Made by a program: the position numbers and the translations under genes
Notes under the pieces: model-generated
What the model was told of the DNA's origin: nothing
What the model saw: only the letters and a program-made list of their open reading frames with translations
The model's database searches: none
Source of the DNA: an uncultured Holdemanella sp.
Lineage (GTDB): Bacteria > Bacillota_I > Bacilli_A > Erysipelotrichales > Erysipelotrichaceae
Assembly (NCBI RefSeq): GCF_934772795.1
Contig: NZ_CAKVMR010000023.1
Location: forward strand, 1-31,686
Reading direction: 5' to 3'
Length of the DNA: 31,686 nt
Shown: positions 25,260 to 31,686 of the stretch, in pieces
Numbering within the stretch: position 1 is the stretch's first letter
How the letters are laid out: each line of letters begins with the position of its first letter

Positions 25260-26531
25260 ATGGACTCGGATTTATGGATACAAATCCTTGAATTAGTTAT
25301 TTTATTAGCTTTATCAGGCTTCTTTTCTTCAGCTGAAACAGCGATGGTTTCAGTTAGTAAGATTCGCTTGAGAACTTTGGAAGAAGAAGGAAATAAAAAA
25401 GCATCATTAGCTTTAAGAATATTAGAAAATCAATCAAAAATGCTAAGTGCTATATTGATTGGTAATAACTTAGTCAATACTTCAGCCGCTAGTATTGCTT
25501 CATTGATTGCTTATTCTTTTGGTGGAGCAGCTGTAAGTATCGCAACATTTATTATCACTTTTTTGATTTTAGTGTTTGGAGAAATCACACCAAAAACATG
25601 GGCTACGATCAATGCAGATAATCTTGCGATTGCGTATGCACCTGCAATTTCTTTTTTGATGAAAATATTAACACCAGTTATTTGGTTTGTGAATTTATTT
25701 AGTTCAGGCATACTAAAATTAATGGGAATAAAAGATTCAAACAAAAATATATCTATGACTGAAAGTGAGTTGCGTACAATTGTAGATGTTTCTCACGAAG
25801 AAGGTGTCATTGAAGAAGATGAAAAAGATATGATCAATAAGGTGTTTGATTTGGGGGATGCCAAAGCTAAAGATGTTATGGTGCCTCGTGTACATGTTGT
25901 GATGGCAGAAGTGGATAGTACATATAAAGACTTATTGGAGATATTTAGAGAAGAAAAGTTTACGCGTATTCCAATCTATCAAGATAAAATTGATAATATT
26001 ATTGGTATTGTCAATATGAAAGACTTATTGATGTATGATGATTTTTCGCATTTTGATATGCAAAAGATTTTACGTAAACCAAAGTTCACATATGAAAATA
26101 AAAAAGTATCCGAATTATTGATTGAAATGAAACAATCCACATTTAACCTTGCGATAGTCATGGATGAATATGGAGAATTCTCAGGTATCGTTACTCTAGA
26201 AGATATCATTGAAGAGATCGTAGGAGATGTTCAAGATGAGTATGATGCACATGAAGAAGAAAATATTGTCAAATTAAATAATCAAACATATGATGTAAAA
26301 GGATATTTAAGCTTACATGATTTAAATGACTATTTAGACTTAGATTTAGATAGTGAAGACTTCGATTCCATTGGAGGATTGGTCATTGATGCCTTAGGTC
26401 GTTTACCACAGACAAATGATGAAACGACTTTACCAAATGGAATTCGCATTAAAGTCTTAAAGGTAGAAAAAAACCGTATAGAATCTGTACGATTGATCTT
26501 ACCTGATTCATTAACAAAAAAGGATGTTTAA
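25260..26531 (+). CDS. CNNM/CorC family membrane transporter with CBS domains (hemolysin C-like)
   Basis: The 423-residue protein has an N-terminal CNNM (DUF21) domain with about three to four membrane helices (5-150; SGFFSSAETAMVSVS and FGEITPKTWA motifs), a CBS pair (about 205-325), and a C-terminal CorC/HlyC domain (about 340-420, ending ESVRLILPDS). The family includes magnesium and cobalt efflux proteins (MpfA/YhdP); the name hemolysin is historical. GTG at 25251 is in frame, but the ATG at 25260 has AGGGAG 8 bases upstream. It is last in the mutS run before a bidirectional terminator. Confidence 0.93.
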   Translation: MDSDLWIQILELVILLALSGFFSSAETAMVSVSKIRLRTLEEEGNKKASLALRILENQSKMLSAILIGNNLVNTSAASIASLIAYSFGGAAVSIATFIITFLILVFGEITPKTWATINADNLAIAYAPAISFLMKILTPVIWFVNLFSSGILKLMGIKDSNKNISMTESELRTIVDVSHEEGVIEEDEKDMINKVFDLGDAKAKDVMVPRVHVVMAEVDSTYKDLLEIFREEKFTRIPIYQDKIDNIIGIVNMKDLLMYDDFSHFDMQKILRKPKFTYENKKVSELLIEMKQSTFNLAIVMDEYGEFSGIVTLEDIIEEIVGDVQDEYDAHEEENIVKLNNQTYDVKGYLSLHDLNDYLDLDLDSEDFDSIGGLVIDALGRLPQTNDETTLPNGIRIKVLKVEKNRIESVRLILPDSLTKKDV

Positions 26532-26560
26532 CTACATTGTAGTAGTAAACATCCTTTATT
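26517..26560. terminator. Bidirectional terminator between the CNNM and amidase genes
   Basis: A long interrupted hairpin: AAGGATGTTTA (about 26520-26530) pairs with TAAACATCCTT (about 26546-26556), with ACTAC/GTAGT inside. It has As before it and Ts after it, so it can stop both convergent transcripts. It overlaps the ends of both genes. Confidence 0.82.
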
Positions 26561-27293
26561 TGTTTTCAGTAATATATTTGTTGAAAGCTTTCGCAATTGC
26601 TTTCGCAACCTTCTTTTGATTTGTTGGATTTTCAAGCTTTTGAATTTCCTTGGCATTCGTACTAAAACCAGCTTCAAATAAGATGGCTGGGATTTTTTGT
26701 TCATCAACTACATGTAGAGGATAAAATTCGGTTGTAAGAGTACCACGATCATGTGTCCATTCTAAATCAGATAAGTTTTTAGATATATATTCTGTGATTT
26801 GTTCACTTGCTTGATCGTCTTGACGAATATAAGAAACATATCCAGAACAAGTAGGATCTTCATTTGAATTGATATGGAAGGAGAAGAAATAATCGGCTTT
26901 TTCTTTTTTAGCCATCTCAACTCTTGCTTTTAAATCCTCGGATTCATCTTCTGGCCAAGTTACTTTATCACTGGTACGAGTATAGATAACCTTGATTTCT
27001 GGATTTAGTTCTTCTAGCTGTTTACCTGTTTCTAAAGCCAAAGCCAAAGTTAAATCTTTTTCGGTAGTACCATCCTCTGCAACGGTTCCTCCATCATAAC
27101 CACCATGTCCAGCATCAATCATGACAGTCGCAATCGTTTCGTAATGTTTATTGACTGTTTTTGTTTTTGAATCTGAATTTGAATTTGAATGGTTTGACAA
27201 CAAAACTGTGAAAGTACCTATAACCAAACATACACATGCCAAAACAATAAGTAGGTTTTGTGGTTTCAACTTTCTCTTCTGTGAATTTTGCAT
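26556..27293 (-). CDS. N-acetylmuramoyl-L-alanine amidase (Amidase_3), membrane-anchored
   Basis: The enzyme cleaves the bond between muramic acid and the stem peptide of peptidoglycan, in the extracellular space. Of 245 residues, 13-33 form an uncleaved signal anchor after a basic start, then a Ser/Asn-rich spacer, then an Amidase_3 domain with zinc ligands H63 (DAGHGG), E78 (TEKD) and H140 (FHINSNE) and catalytic E207 (LFEAGFSTN). It resembles CwlD by size and layout. No SH3 or SPOR cell-wall module is seen. No SD precedes the ATG; a well-spaced promoter places transcription start on the start codon, so the mRNA may be leaderless. Confidence 0.94.
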   Translation of the reverse strand: MQNSQKRKLKPQNLLIVLACVCLVIGTFTVLLSNHSNSNSDSKTKTVNKHYETIATVMIDAGHGGYDGGTVAEDGTTEKDLTLALALETGKQLEELNPEIKVIYTRTSDKVTWPEDESEDLKARVEMAKKEKADYFFSFHINSNEDPTCSGYVSYIRQDDQASEQITEYISKNLSDLEWTHDRGTLTTEFYPLHVVDEQKIPAILFEAGFSTNAKEIQKLENPTNQKKVAKAIAKAFNKYITENK

Positions 27294-27299
27294 GGGATT

Positions 27300-27328
27300 A
27301 GTATAGCACTGTTTAAAAAATTATTCAA
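27300..27328 (-). promoter_or_regulatory. Promoter of the amidase gene, predicting a leaderless mRNA
   Basis: On the minus strand TTGAAT (plus 27323-27328), 17 bases, TATACT (plus 27300-27305). Only six bases separate the -10 from the ATG, so the first base transcribed should be at or beside the A of ATG. The -35 overlaps the last codons of yggS. Confidence 0.6.
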
Positions 27329-27938
27329 AAATTGCATGTCCAATTCGAACTGTATTTGAACCATGCTTAACAGCTAACTTATAATCTTGAGACATACCCA
27401 TTGATAAAGTGTCCATATCTGGATATTGTTCTTTTAGCTCTAAATAAAGGGCATGCATCTGTTCAAATTCAGACTCAACTAACGCTTGATCGTCTGTTTT
27501 TGAAGCAACACACATAATTCCTTTAATTTGAATATGTTTAAATTCTTGCAATTGAGAAATAAAGTTTTTCGCATCCTTAAAAGGATATCCCGTTTTGTTT
27601 GGATCTTCTGAAATCTTTAGTTCTACCAATACCTTTTGTATGATGTCATGTTTGTTGGCTTGTTTTTCAATCTCTTCAGCCAGTTTCAATGAATCCAAGC
27701 TTTCAATCACATCGACCTTTCCAATAATATACTTCACTTTGTTTGTTTGTAGATGCCCAATAATATGCCAAGTATATTTTGGATCATACTTATCTATAAA
27801 TTCCTGTACACGATTTTCTCCAAAAGTAGTTAGACCCATTTTTGCAACTTCATCAATTTCTTCTTTTGTACGCGTTTTAGATACAGCTACCACATTAAAA
27901 TCCTGTGCTTTTAGTTCTTCAATTAATTCTTTATTCAT
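27321..27938 (-). CDS. yggS: PLP-binding homeostasis protein YggS (YlmE/PLPBP family)
   Basis: A single-domain alanine-racemase-fold protein of 205 residues that binds pyridoxal phosphate without known catalysis and keeps PLP and amino acid pools balanced. The PLP lysine is K21 in VVAVSKTR. GENRVQEF, WHIIGHLQTNK and the C-terminal LSMGMSQDYKLAVKHGSNTVRIGHAIF are diagnostic. It lacks the roughly 20-residue N-terminal helix seen in many homologues, so it is at the short end of the family. AAAGGAC lies 9 bases upstream of the ATG. In many Bacillota this gene sits with sepF in the division cluster; here it does not. Confidence 0.95.
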   Translation of the reverse strand: MNKELIEELKAQDFNVVAVSKTRTKEEIDEVAKMGLTTFGENRVQEFIDKYDPKYTWHIIGHLQTNKVKYIIGKVDVIESLDSLKLAEEIEKQANKHDIIQKVLVELKISEDPNKTGYPFKDAKNFISQLQEFKHIQIKGIMCVASKTDDQALVESEFEQMHALYLELKEQYPDMDTLSMGMSQDYKLAVKHGSNTVRIGHAIFE

Positions 27939-27967
27939 ATTAAAACAGTCCTTTCAATATCAATCTA

Positions 27968-27995
27968 ATTATAGACGAAGAAAAAAAAGAAGCAA
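27968..27995 (-). promoter_or_regulatory. Likely yggS promoter
   Basis: Minus strand TTGCTT (plus 27990-27995), 16-base spacer, TATAAT (plus 27968-27973). The -35 is part of the preceding terminator stem, an economical overlap. Confidence 0.5.
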
Positions 27996-28006
27996 CATTT
28001 GCTTCT
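27980..28006 (-). terminator. Terminator stopping leftward transcription before yggS
   Basis: Minus strand stem AGAAGCAA / TTGCTTCT (plus 27988-27995 and 27999-28006), 3-base loop, followed by eight Ts (plus 27981-27988, partly shared with the stem). It would stop transcripts coming from the IS or from the gene that was upstream before insertion. Confidence 0.78.
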
Positions 28007-28052
28007 AGTTAAATAGCTTTCCAAATAGCCATCTCACACATGGCCCACACTG

Positions 28053-28249
28053 ACTACTCCTCACCGCAAGCAGTGAGGGTTCTGAACTGACAACATTATG
28101 CAGCAATCGTACATTATTTTCAAACTTTGGATTCCTGTCTTTCTGTTGGAGCAGTGAACTCTACAATCAAGCACTACATTTAGCACATTAGCGATTGTTT
28201 TCTGTATCTCTACATGGAAGCATAGTCAATCTCCCAATTTAACATGTAT
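28053..28249 (-). ncRNA. Candidate right-end guide (omega) RNA of TnpB
   Basis: About 200 non-coding bases follow the tnpB stop, up to a hairpin CCTCAC (28059-28064) / GTGAGG (28073-28078) near the element end. A second pairing ACAATC (28163-28168) / GATTGT (28193-28198) exists inside. In known IS605 elements the guide RNA overlaps the end of tnpB and the right end, with the guide taken from flanking DNA. By that rule the guide here would be host sequence just left of about 28050. Existence and limits are inferred. Confidence 0.45.
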
Positions 28250-29809
28250 TTAATTTACTCTTATTCCACTGTTCATGACTTTGATCTGATTCATCTGGAT
28301 ATATTCTATCGTTTCATTTTGATTTTTATACTGTTTCTCAAATTCATGAATACACTTGTTCTTATCGATTTTGTTTGTATTTAGATCAATGCAGTACAAA
28401 AGAAAGGACGAATATAAATCTCTTTGTACCATTGTTCCATCTTGCAGTTTATACATTCTTTGTGACAATGATTTTTTGACGTATTCATCACTCGTATGAT
28501 CATATTGACTTGCCTTATAATCATTTGGCACTTCAACATAGATTCTGAACTTTCTTTTAGCCTGACTCTGAAAATAGCCTGGACATCTATTTTTTATAGA
28601 TCTTCCATATCTTTTCTTTCGCTTTCCAGTTTTAGCACGCTTTTGCAGTTTCTTGGCATTCTTTGGCTCTGTCACAAAGATATCACCTAAGCTTCTTAAA
28701 TCATTTACATCTTCATTGATAGCTAAATGTCGATTGGTCGCATTAATTCTGCACAACTCTGTATGTTTCGTTCTCAATTTCTTATAGCGATTCGAGTATG
28801 TCCACTTCTTCTTTCCTTTTTTGATAGTTCCATCCTCATTGTAGTTGTCTGGATTCGTTGCTCTACGGCTTCTGTCCATTGCACGATAGATCCGTCTTTC
28901 TTTTCGTTCATTGACTTCAATTGAGCTTCCTCTTTCTGCAAGATTCTTTAAACCAGCTTTGGTTTCTGTTGTATACGCAATCGTCTGTGTTCCAATATCA
29001 CATCCAACAACGCCACTTCCTCTACTGTGTTTAAAATTGCCAAAACGATCCTGTTTCGGTTTAGATAAACCTTCAATTGTGATATGTACATAGACTCTTA
29101 ACTTACTACGAATCTTTTTACATACAAGACTCACGTAACAAGGTCTGTATGTTGAAACACAGATATCAGTTTCTTTATATGTATTTGCCACTATCGAATC
29201 CATTAATTCTGCATTCTTCAAATAATACAGTATGGCATCCACTTCCTCTTGTTCATAACGGTCTTTGATATTTACACCAAACTCCATATTCTTGAATTTG
29301 AAATTCATTTGTTTCATTATGATTCCACGATTGATCTGTTTAGCACGAATACATGGAAGATCTCCACGCTTTTTAAAATGAATCGTTTCTCCATCGGAAT
29401 AAAGACATTTTTCGATTCCATGAAATACATCCTCCGCTTTCGTTAGTGCAAATACGGCATCGATTCCATATTTCTTTCCAATGGGAATCATTGAGGTTCT
29501 GCAGTAATCCCATGTCACATCATACTGTTTCTGCATTTCCTTCATCTGATCACATACATCTTTTAATGCCTTCTTATTATCGGCATCCTTATATTTCTTA
29601 TAAAGACTTTTTAGCTTGCGATACCTTTTTGTACGAACAAGCTGATCATATCTTTTTTTCATAATTCCAGTCAGCTCATTACCAGCCTTACGAATCAAAT
29701 CGGCATAATGAAAAATCTGACACTTTTCTACATAAGTCAGATTCGTTTCCAATACTAATACATGTCTATCTGAACATCTACGATAGGCTTTCAATTCGGG
29801 TTGTATCAT
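28250..29809 (-). CDS. tnpB: TnpB-like RuvC nuclease of the IS605 family, lacking the usual zinc finger
   Basis: TnpB is an RNA-guided DNA nuclease that helps maintain the element. The RuvC residues are visible: D271 in GCDIGTQT, E381 in FVTEPKNAKKL and D464 in VQRDLYSSFLL. In canonical TnpB a CxxC...CxxC zinc finger lies between the last two; here that stretch reads ASQYDHTSDEYVKKSLSQRMYKLQDG with no cysteine. At 519 residues it is longer than the roughly 400 typical. A Lys/Arg-rich block (KRAKTGKRKKRYGRS) lies after E381. I chose the ATG at 29809 because GAGGAG is 7 bases upstream; an in-frame GTG at 29848 lies 13 codons earlier. It overlaps tnpA by 32 bases. Confidence 0.9.
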   Translation of the reverse strand: MIQPELKAYRRCSDRHVLVLETNLTYVEKCQIFHYADLIRKAGNELTGIMKKRYDQLVRTKRYRKLKSLYKKYKDADNKKALKDVCDQMKEMQKQYDVTWDYCRTSMIPIGKKYGIDAVFALTKAEDVFHGIEKCLYSDGETIHFKKRGDLPCIRAKQINRGIIMKQMNFKFKNMEFGVNIKDRYEQEEVDAILYYLKNAELMDSIVANTYKETDICVSTYRPCYVSLVCKKIRSKLRVYVHITIEGLSKPKQDRFGNFKHSRGSGVVGCDIGTQTIAYTTETKAGLKNLAERGSSIEVNERKERRIYRAMDRSRRATNPDNYNEDGTIKKGKKKWTYSNRYKKLRTKHTELCRINATNRHLAINEDVNDLRSLGDIFVTEPKNAKKLQKRAKTGKRKKRYGRSIKNRCPGYFQSQAKRKFRIYVEVPNDYKASQYDHTSDEYVKKSLSQRMYKLQDGTMVQRDLYSSFLLYCIDLNTNKIDKNKCIHEFEKQYKNQNETIEYIQMNQIKVMNSGIRVN

Positions 29810-30206
29810 TTTTCTGCTCCTCGATATATTTCTTGATTGCAGCTTCACTGATATGCCCTACAGAAGATATAAAATATCCATTTGACCATAATTTTCCACA
29901 TCTCGCATAGAATCTCTTCAATTCCGGATACGCCTTAAACAATTGGATTGCACTCATAGATTTCAATGTTCGAACAACATCACAAGGTGCAGTCGTTACA
30001 GGACAGTCTACAAAAATATGTATATGGTCAGGCATGACCTCTAAAGCTTTTATAATATATCCGTACGCATCACAAACTTCAGAAAGGATCTTCTTCAAGG
30101 TTTCATCCATACCATCACATCTGAACTTTGGACACCATATAATATGATACTGAACTAAATACTTACAATGAGAAGCACGATGATAATTCTCATTCTTCAT
30201 GATCAT
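29778..30206 (-). CDS. tnpA: IS200/IS605 TnpA transposase (Y1 HUH)
   Basis: TnpA cuts and rejoins single-stranded element ends through a 5'-phosphotyrosine. The 142-residue product has the HUH motif PDHIHIFVD (H61, H63) and the catalytic tyrosine Y127 in AAIKKYIEEQ, with the conserved KYLVQYHIIWCPKFR strand and LWSNGYFISSVG. Length is standard and no lesion is seen. It overlaps the RHH gene by 17 bases and tnpB by 32, so all three are probably translated from one mRNA. A start at the second Met (plus 30200) is also possible. Confidence 0.95.
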   Translation of the reverse strand: MIMKNENYHRASHCKYLVQYHIIWCPKFRCDGMDETLKKILSEVCDAYGYIIKALEVMPDHIHIFVDCPVTTAPCDVVRTLKSMSAIQLFKAYPELKRFYARCGKLWSNGYFISSVGHISEAAIKKYIEEQKNDTTRIESLS

Positions 30207-30378
30207 TCACATCTTTTAACTGATACTTTTCCTGGATACCTCTACGCATCAAATCTAGAAAAGTAATCGTTTTACCTTCTTCAACCGAATAGATTCTGGC
30301 AAGGTTTTCCAGCTCTTTTTTCCATTCACCAGGAATGGCAATATTGATCTGAACATTGTTTGTTCTAGGTCTAGGCAT
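30190..30378 (-). CDS. Ribbon-helix-helix DNA-binding protein at the head of the IS operon
   Basis: A 62-residue protein with the strand VQINIAIPGEWKKELENLA and a second helix pair, LDLMRRGIQEKYQL, typical of MetJ/Arc/CopG-type dimers. The start is firm: GGAG lies 8 bases before the ATG and a good promoter precedes it. Its end overlaps tnpA by 17 bases, so it is co-translated with the transposase rather than being a bystander. It may bind the left end or its own promoter and limit transposition; this is inference. Antitoxin-type RHH is an alternative, but no toxin gene is adjacent. Confidence 0.85.
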   Translation of the reverse strand: MPRPRTNNVQINIAIPGEWKKELENLARIYSVEEGKTITFLDLMRRGIQEKYQLKDVNDHEE

Positions 30379-30407
30379 GATATCAACTCCGAACTATTTC
30401 TACATAT

Positions 30408-30436
30408 ATTATATATTTTTTATACGCATTATACAA
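30408..30436 (-). promoter_or_regulatory. Promoter of the RHH-tnpA-tnpB operon
   Basis: Minus strand TTGTAT (plus 30431-30436), 17-base spacer, TATAAT (plus 30408-30413). A second TATAAT lies at plus 30428-30433. It lies at the extreme left end of the element. Confidence 0.6.
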
Positions 30437-30438
30437 TA

Positions 30439-30487
30439 CAAAAAGTGGCTTTCATCTCTATAGCAAGTTATGGAGTTTTTGCCACTT
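30439..30487 (-). terminator. Terminator of the DUF2798 gene
   Basis: Minus strand stem AAGTGGC / GCCACTT (plus 30481-30487 and 30443-30449), with an inner G-T-containing stem in the loop (plus CTCTATA 30455-30461 with TATGGAG) and a T-run (plus A 30440-30444). The first arm overlaps the stop codon. Confidence 0.65.
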
Positions 30488-30899
30488 AAATATAACAAAT
30501 TTGCCAAAAGAAAGCCATTGGAAAATTAAATAAGATAGTCATAAACCATACAGAAATAATTTGTACACCTGGCGTTTTAAATAAGATAGTCGCAATCAAA
30601 CTCATAACAGGACACATGATACAAATAATGTAGAATGAAATCGCAAGTGTGATGAAGAAAGGTCGATCGCTAGGTGTTACAACTTTAAAGGCAAAGTGAT
30701 GGGCTAATTTATCGACAAAGAAAAATTCTAAAATGAAAGCAACCGGCCACATGATAACCAATTCATGAAAAGCCAACAAAAAGACTTGATGGGACATACC
30801 ACCCATATTTAAAGCGATGTTGTAACAAATCATGGCATAAACCATCAAAAAAGACATTAATAAAGTGAATATAATATTCTCGAATTTTGTTTTTGGCAT
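30486..30899 (-). CDS. DUF2798 family membrane protein
   Basis: A 137-residue protein with four hydrophobic segments arranged as two similar halves: NIIFTLLMSFLMVYAMICYNIAL...FVDKLAHH and PFFITLAISFYIICIMCPVMSLIA...PMAFFWQICY, the duplicated two-helix layout of DUF2798. The function is unknown. The ATG at 30899 is chosen since AGGAGGG is 8 bases upstream; a more distal in-frame start at 30944 lacks an RBS. It lies alone between two insertion sequences and has its own terminator. Confidence 0.85.
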   Translation of the reverse strand: MPKTKFENIIFTLLMSFLMVYAMICYNIALNMGGMSHQVFLLAFHELVIMWPVAFILEFFFVDKLAHHFAFKVVTPSDRPFFITLAISFYIICIMCPVMSLIATILFKTPGVQIISVWFMTILFNFPMAFFWQICYI

Positions 30900-30948
30900 A
30901 TATTTTTCCCTCCTAAATGACTTGGTAGTGTCAAAAATCAACATTTTG

Positions 30949-30980
30949 ATACAAATACAACTACCTTGATTTATTTGTAT
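30949..30980. promoter_or_regulatory. Inverted repeat in the DUF2798 upstream region
   Basis: ATACAAATA (30949-30957) and TATTTGTAT (30972-30980) form a 9-bp inverted repeat with a 14-base centre, about 50 bases upstream of the DUF2798 start. It may be an operator for that gene or part of the neighbouring IS end. The rest of the 30900-30996 spacer shows no gene. Confidence 0.4.
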
Positions 30981-30996
30981 TTATCTTTAAGTTGTT

Positions 30997-31072
30997 TCCC
31001 TTTTTGTATACAAAAAGGGATGAACACAATATACTAAGTACGACCAAGAACCAGAATAGAGGTGTTCATCCC
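30997..31072 (+). repeat. Overlapping palindromes at the left end of the second IS
   Basis: A perfect 24-bp palindrome centred on GTATAC spans 30997-31020. Its right arm GGGA also begins an 11-bp inverted repeat GGGATGAACAC (31017-31027) / GTGTTCATCCC (31062-31072). The two structures share bases and cannot form together. The second arm covers part of the AGAGGTG ribosome binding site (31058-31064) and abuts the GTG start at 31073. The palindrome may include the terminal inverted repeat of the IS, whose partner is outside the window. Confidence 0.7.
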
Positions 31073-31686
31073 GTGCAAAGTATACCACAACTTATTGAAC
31101 TTTTTAAACATTTTCAGTCTTCTGCTTTTATTTTCTTCACTCAGATTGAGCCTTTGATCTTGGCTGACTCAATTCCTGACTCTTTAAACAGTAAGATTAA
31201 CAACACTGACTTCCTTAACTTGGTCCAGGATTGTCAGAATTCCTTACAGCGTCTTGATGACTATATCAATGTTCTTCATCCTTTAATGGCCAAAGAAATC
31301 AAGAGGCTGATCAAGAAACAGAAATCTTCTTCCAATGGCCGTATGATTCCTTATGCGGATTTCACAATCGACAAAGCTCCTATATTTGAAAAGACTGTTC
31401 AGTCTTTAAATTTTGAACAGCTTCTCGAAGAAGCTCTTAAAGCCGGAAATGAAATCAAGCCAGTCAAACATCGCTCTGATTTTTCTTTTGATGTTGTTTG
31501 TCCCATTTGTGGAGCTTCTCATGAATACATCTATGATAACAATGGTCGTGGACAATACATGTGCAAAGTCTGTAGAAATACATTCACCGTTAAGACCACT
31601 ACGTCTGAGGAAGCAGGTATTTACTGTCCTTACTGTGGAAGTAAACTATCAAAACATCATGACCGCAAAGGCTATGTTGTCTATGT
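31073..31686 (+). CDS. Transposase with two zinc ribbons (partial, runs off the window)
   Basis: An open frame of 204 codons continues to the window end. After a helical N-terminal part (1-130) come two zinc-ribbon halves: CPICG (C143, C146) with CKVC (C164, C167), then YCPYCG (C185, C188) opening a second ribbon, leading into KHHDRKGYVVYV. This two-ribbon front end is seen in DDE transposases of Clostridia; the catalytic domain would lie beyond the window, so the family is not assigned. Start is GTG at 31073 with AGAGGTG 8 bases upstream. Codons rich in TTC, CTT and TCT differ from neighbours, which suggests transfer. Confidence 0.75.
   Translation, partial: MQSIPQLIELFKHFQSSAFIFFTQIEPLILADSIPDSLNSKINNTDFLNLVQDCQNSLQRLDDYINVLHPLMAKEIKRLIKKQKSSSNGRMIPYADFTIDKAPIFEKTVQSLNFEQLLEEALKAGNEIKPVKHRSDFSFDVVCPICGASHEYIYDNNGRGQYMCKVCRNTFTVKTTTSEEAGIYCPYCGSKLSKHHDRKGYVVY

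Larger units (their letters stand above)
28040..30440 (-). mobile_element. IS200/IS605-family element with RHH-tnpA-tnpB operon
   Basis: The element carries a Y1 transposase (TnpA), a TnpB nuclease and an upstream ribbon-helix-helix gene, all on the minus strand with overlapping frames. IS605-type elements have no terminal inverted repeats but subterminal hairpins; one is seen at 28059-28078 near the right end (tnpB side). On the left-end side the limit must fall between the RHH promoter (to 30436) and the DUF2798 terminator (from 30439). The exact cleavage sites cannot be placed by eye, so both ends are uncertain by about 30 bases. All three genes look intact, so it may be active. Confidence 0.8.

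Noticed and set aside
28053..28250. Possible tRNA or small coding gene between tnpB and the element end
   Set aside because: No cloverleaf or open frame with an RBS; the hairpins fit an IS605 right end better.

Overview
The window looks like the replication-origin region of a low-GC Bacillota chromosome. Class Erysipelotrichia is my best guess, from the AT-rich sequence, the gene order dnaA-dnaN-yaaA-recF-gyrB-gyrA, AGGAGG-type ribosome binding sites, a T-box leader on serS and a short Bacillus-like SRP RNA. The lineage is inferred from style and order only.

Bases 1-480 hold the tail of an upstream plus-strand gene, its terminator, and an AT-rich origin with DnaA boxes just before dnaA. Bases 484-8950 are the replication initiation, sliding clamp, RecF and gyrase genes, all on the plus strand. 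Bases 9095-14419 carry a membrane-linked XRE regulator, a T-box-controlled and divergent seryl-tRNA synthetase, the SRP RNA, tRNA adenosine deaminase TadA, DNA polymerase III subunit DnaX and RecR. A perfect 16-bp parS-type palindrome lies inside dnaX. Bases 14420-15099 are a non-coding stretch unusually rich in TTCATATGAA-like palindromes, placed just upstream of a helix-turn-helix/coiled-coil protein of unknown role.

Bases 15645-18240 contain two tail-to-tail gene pairs: the HTH protein against a CYTH protein, and NAD kinase against a RodA/FtsW-type glycosyltransferase. Transcription terminators here are embedded in the coding sequence of the opposing gene. Bases 18327-26531 form a close-packed plus-strand run: mutS, mutL, miaA, tcdA, a YegS/DgkB-like lipid kinase and a CNNM/CorC membrane protein. 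These link mismatch repair, tRNA position-37 modification, lipid metabolism and ion transport. A bidirectional terminator separates it from two minus-strand genes, a cell-wall amidase and the PLP-homeostasis protein YggS.

Bases from about 28040 to 30440 are an IS200/IS605-type element with a three-gene operon: a ribbon-helix-helix protein, a Y1 TnpA, and a large TnpB whose RuvC triad is intact but whose usual cysteine zinc finger is missing. A 200-base non-coding tail ends in a hairpin and is a candidate guide RNA. A DUF2798 membrane protein then lies between this element and the start of a second insertion sequence. The second transposase, with two zinc ribbons, runs off the window end. A hairpin at its start could hide its ribosome binding site. 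The items most worth a second look are the dnaX parS site, the RHH-TnpA-TnpB operon with its putative guide RNA, the palindrome field beside the HTH/coiled-coil protein, the mutually embedded terminators, and the unusual SerRS.
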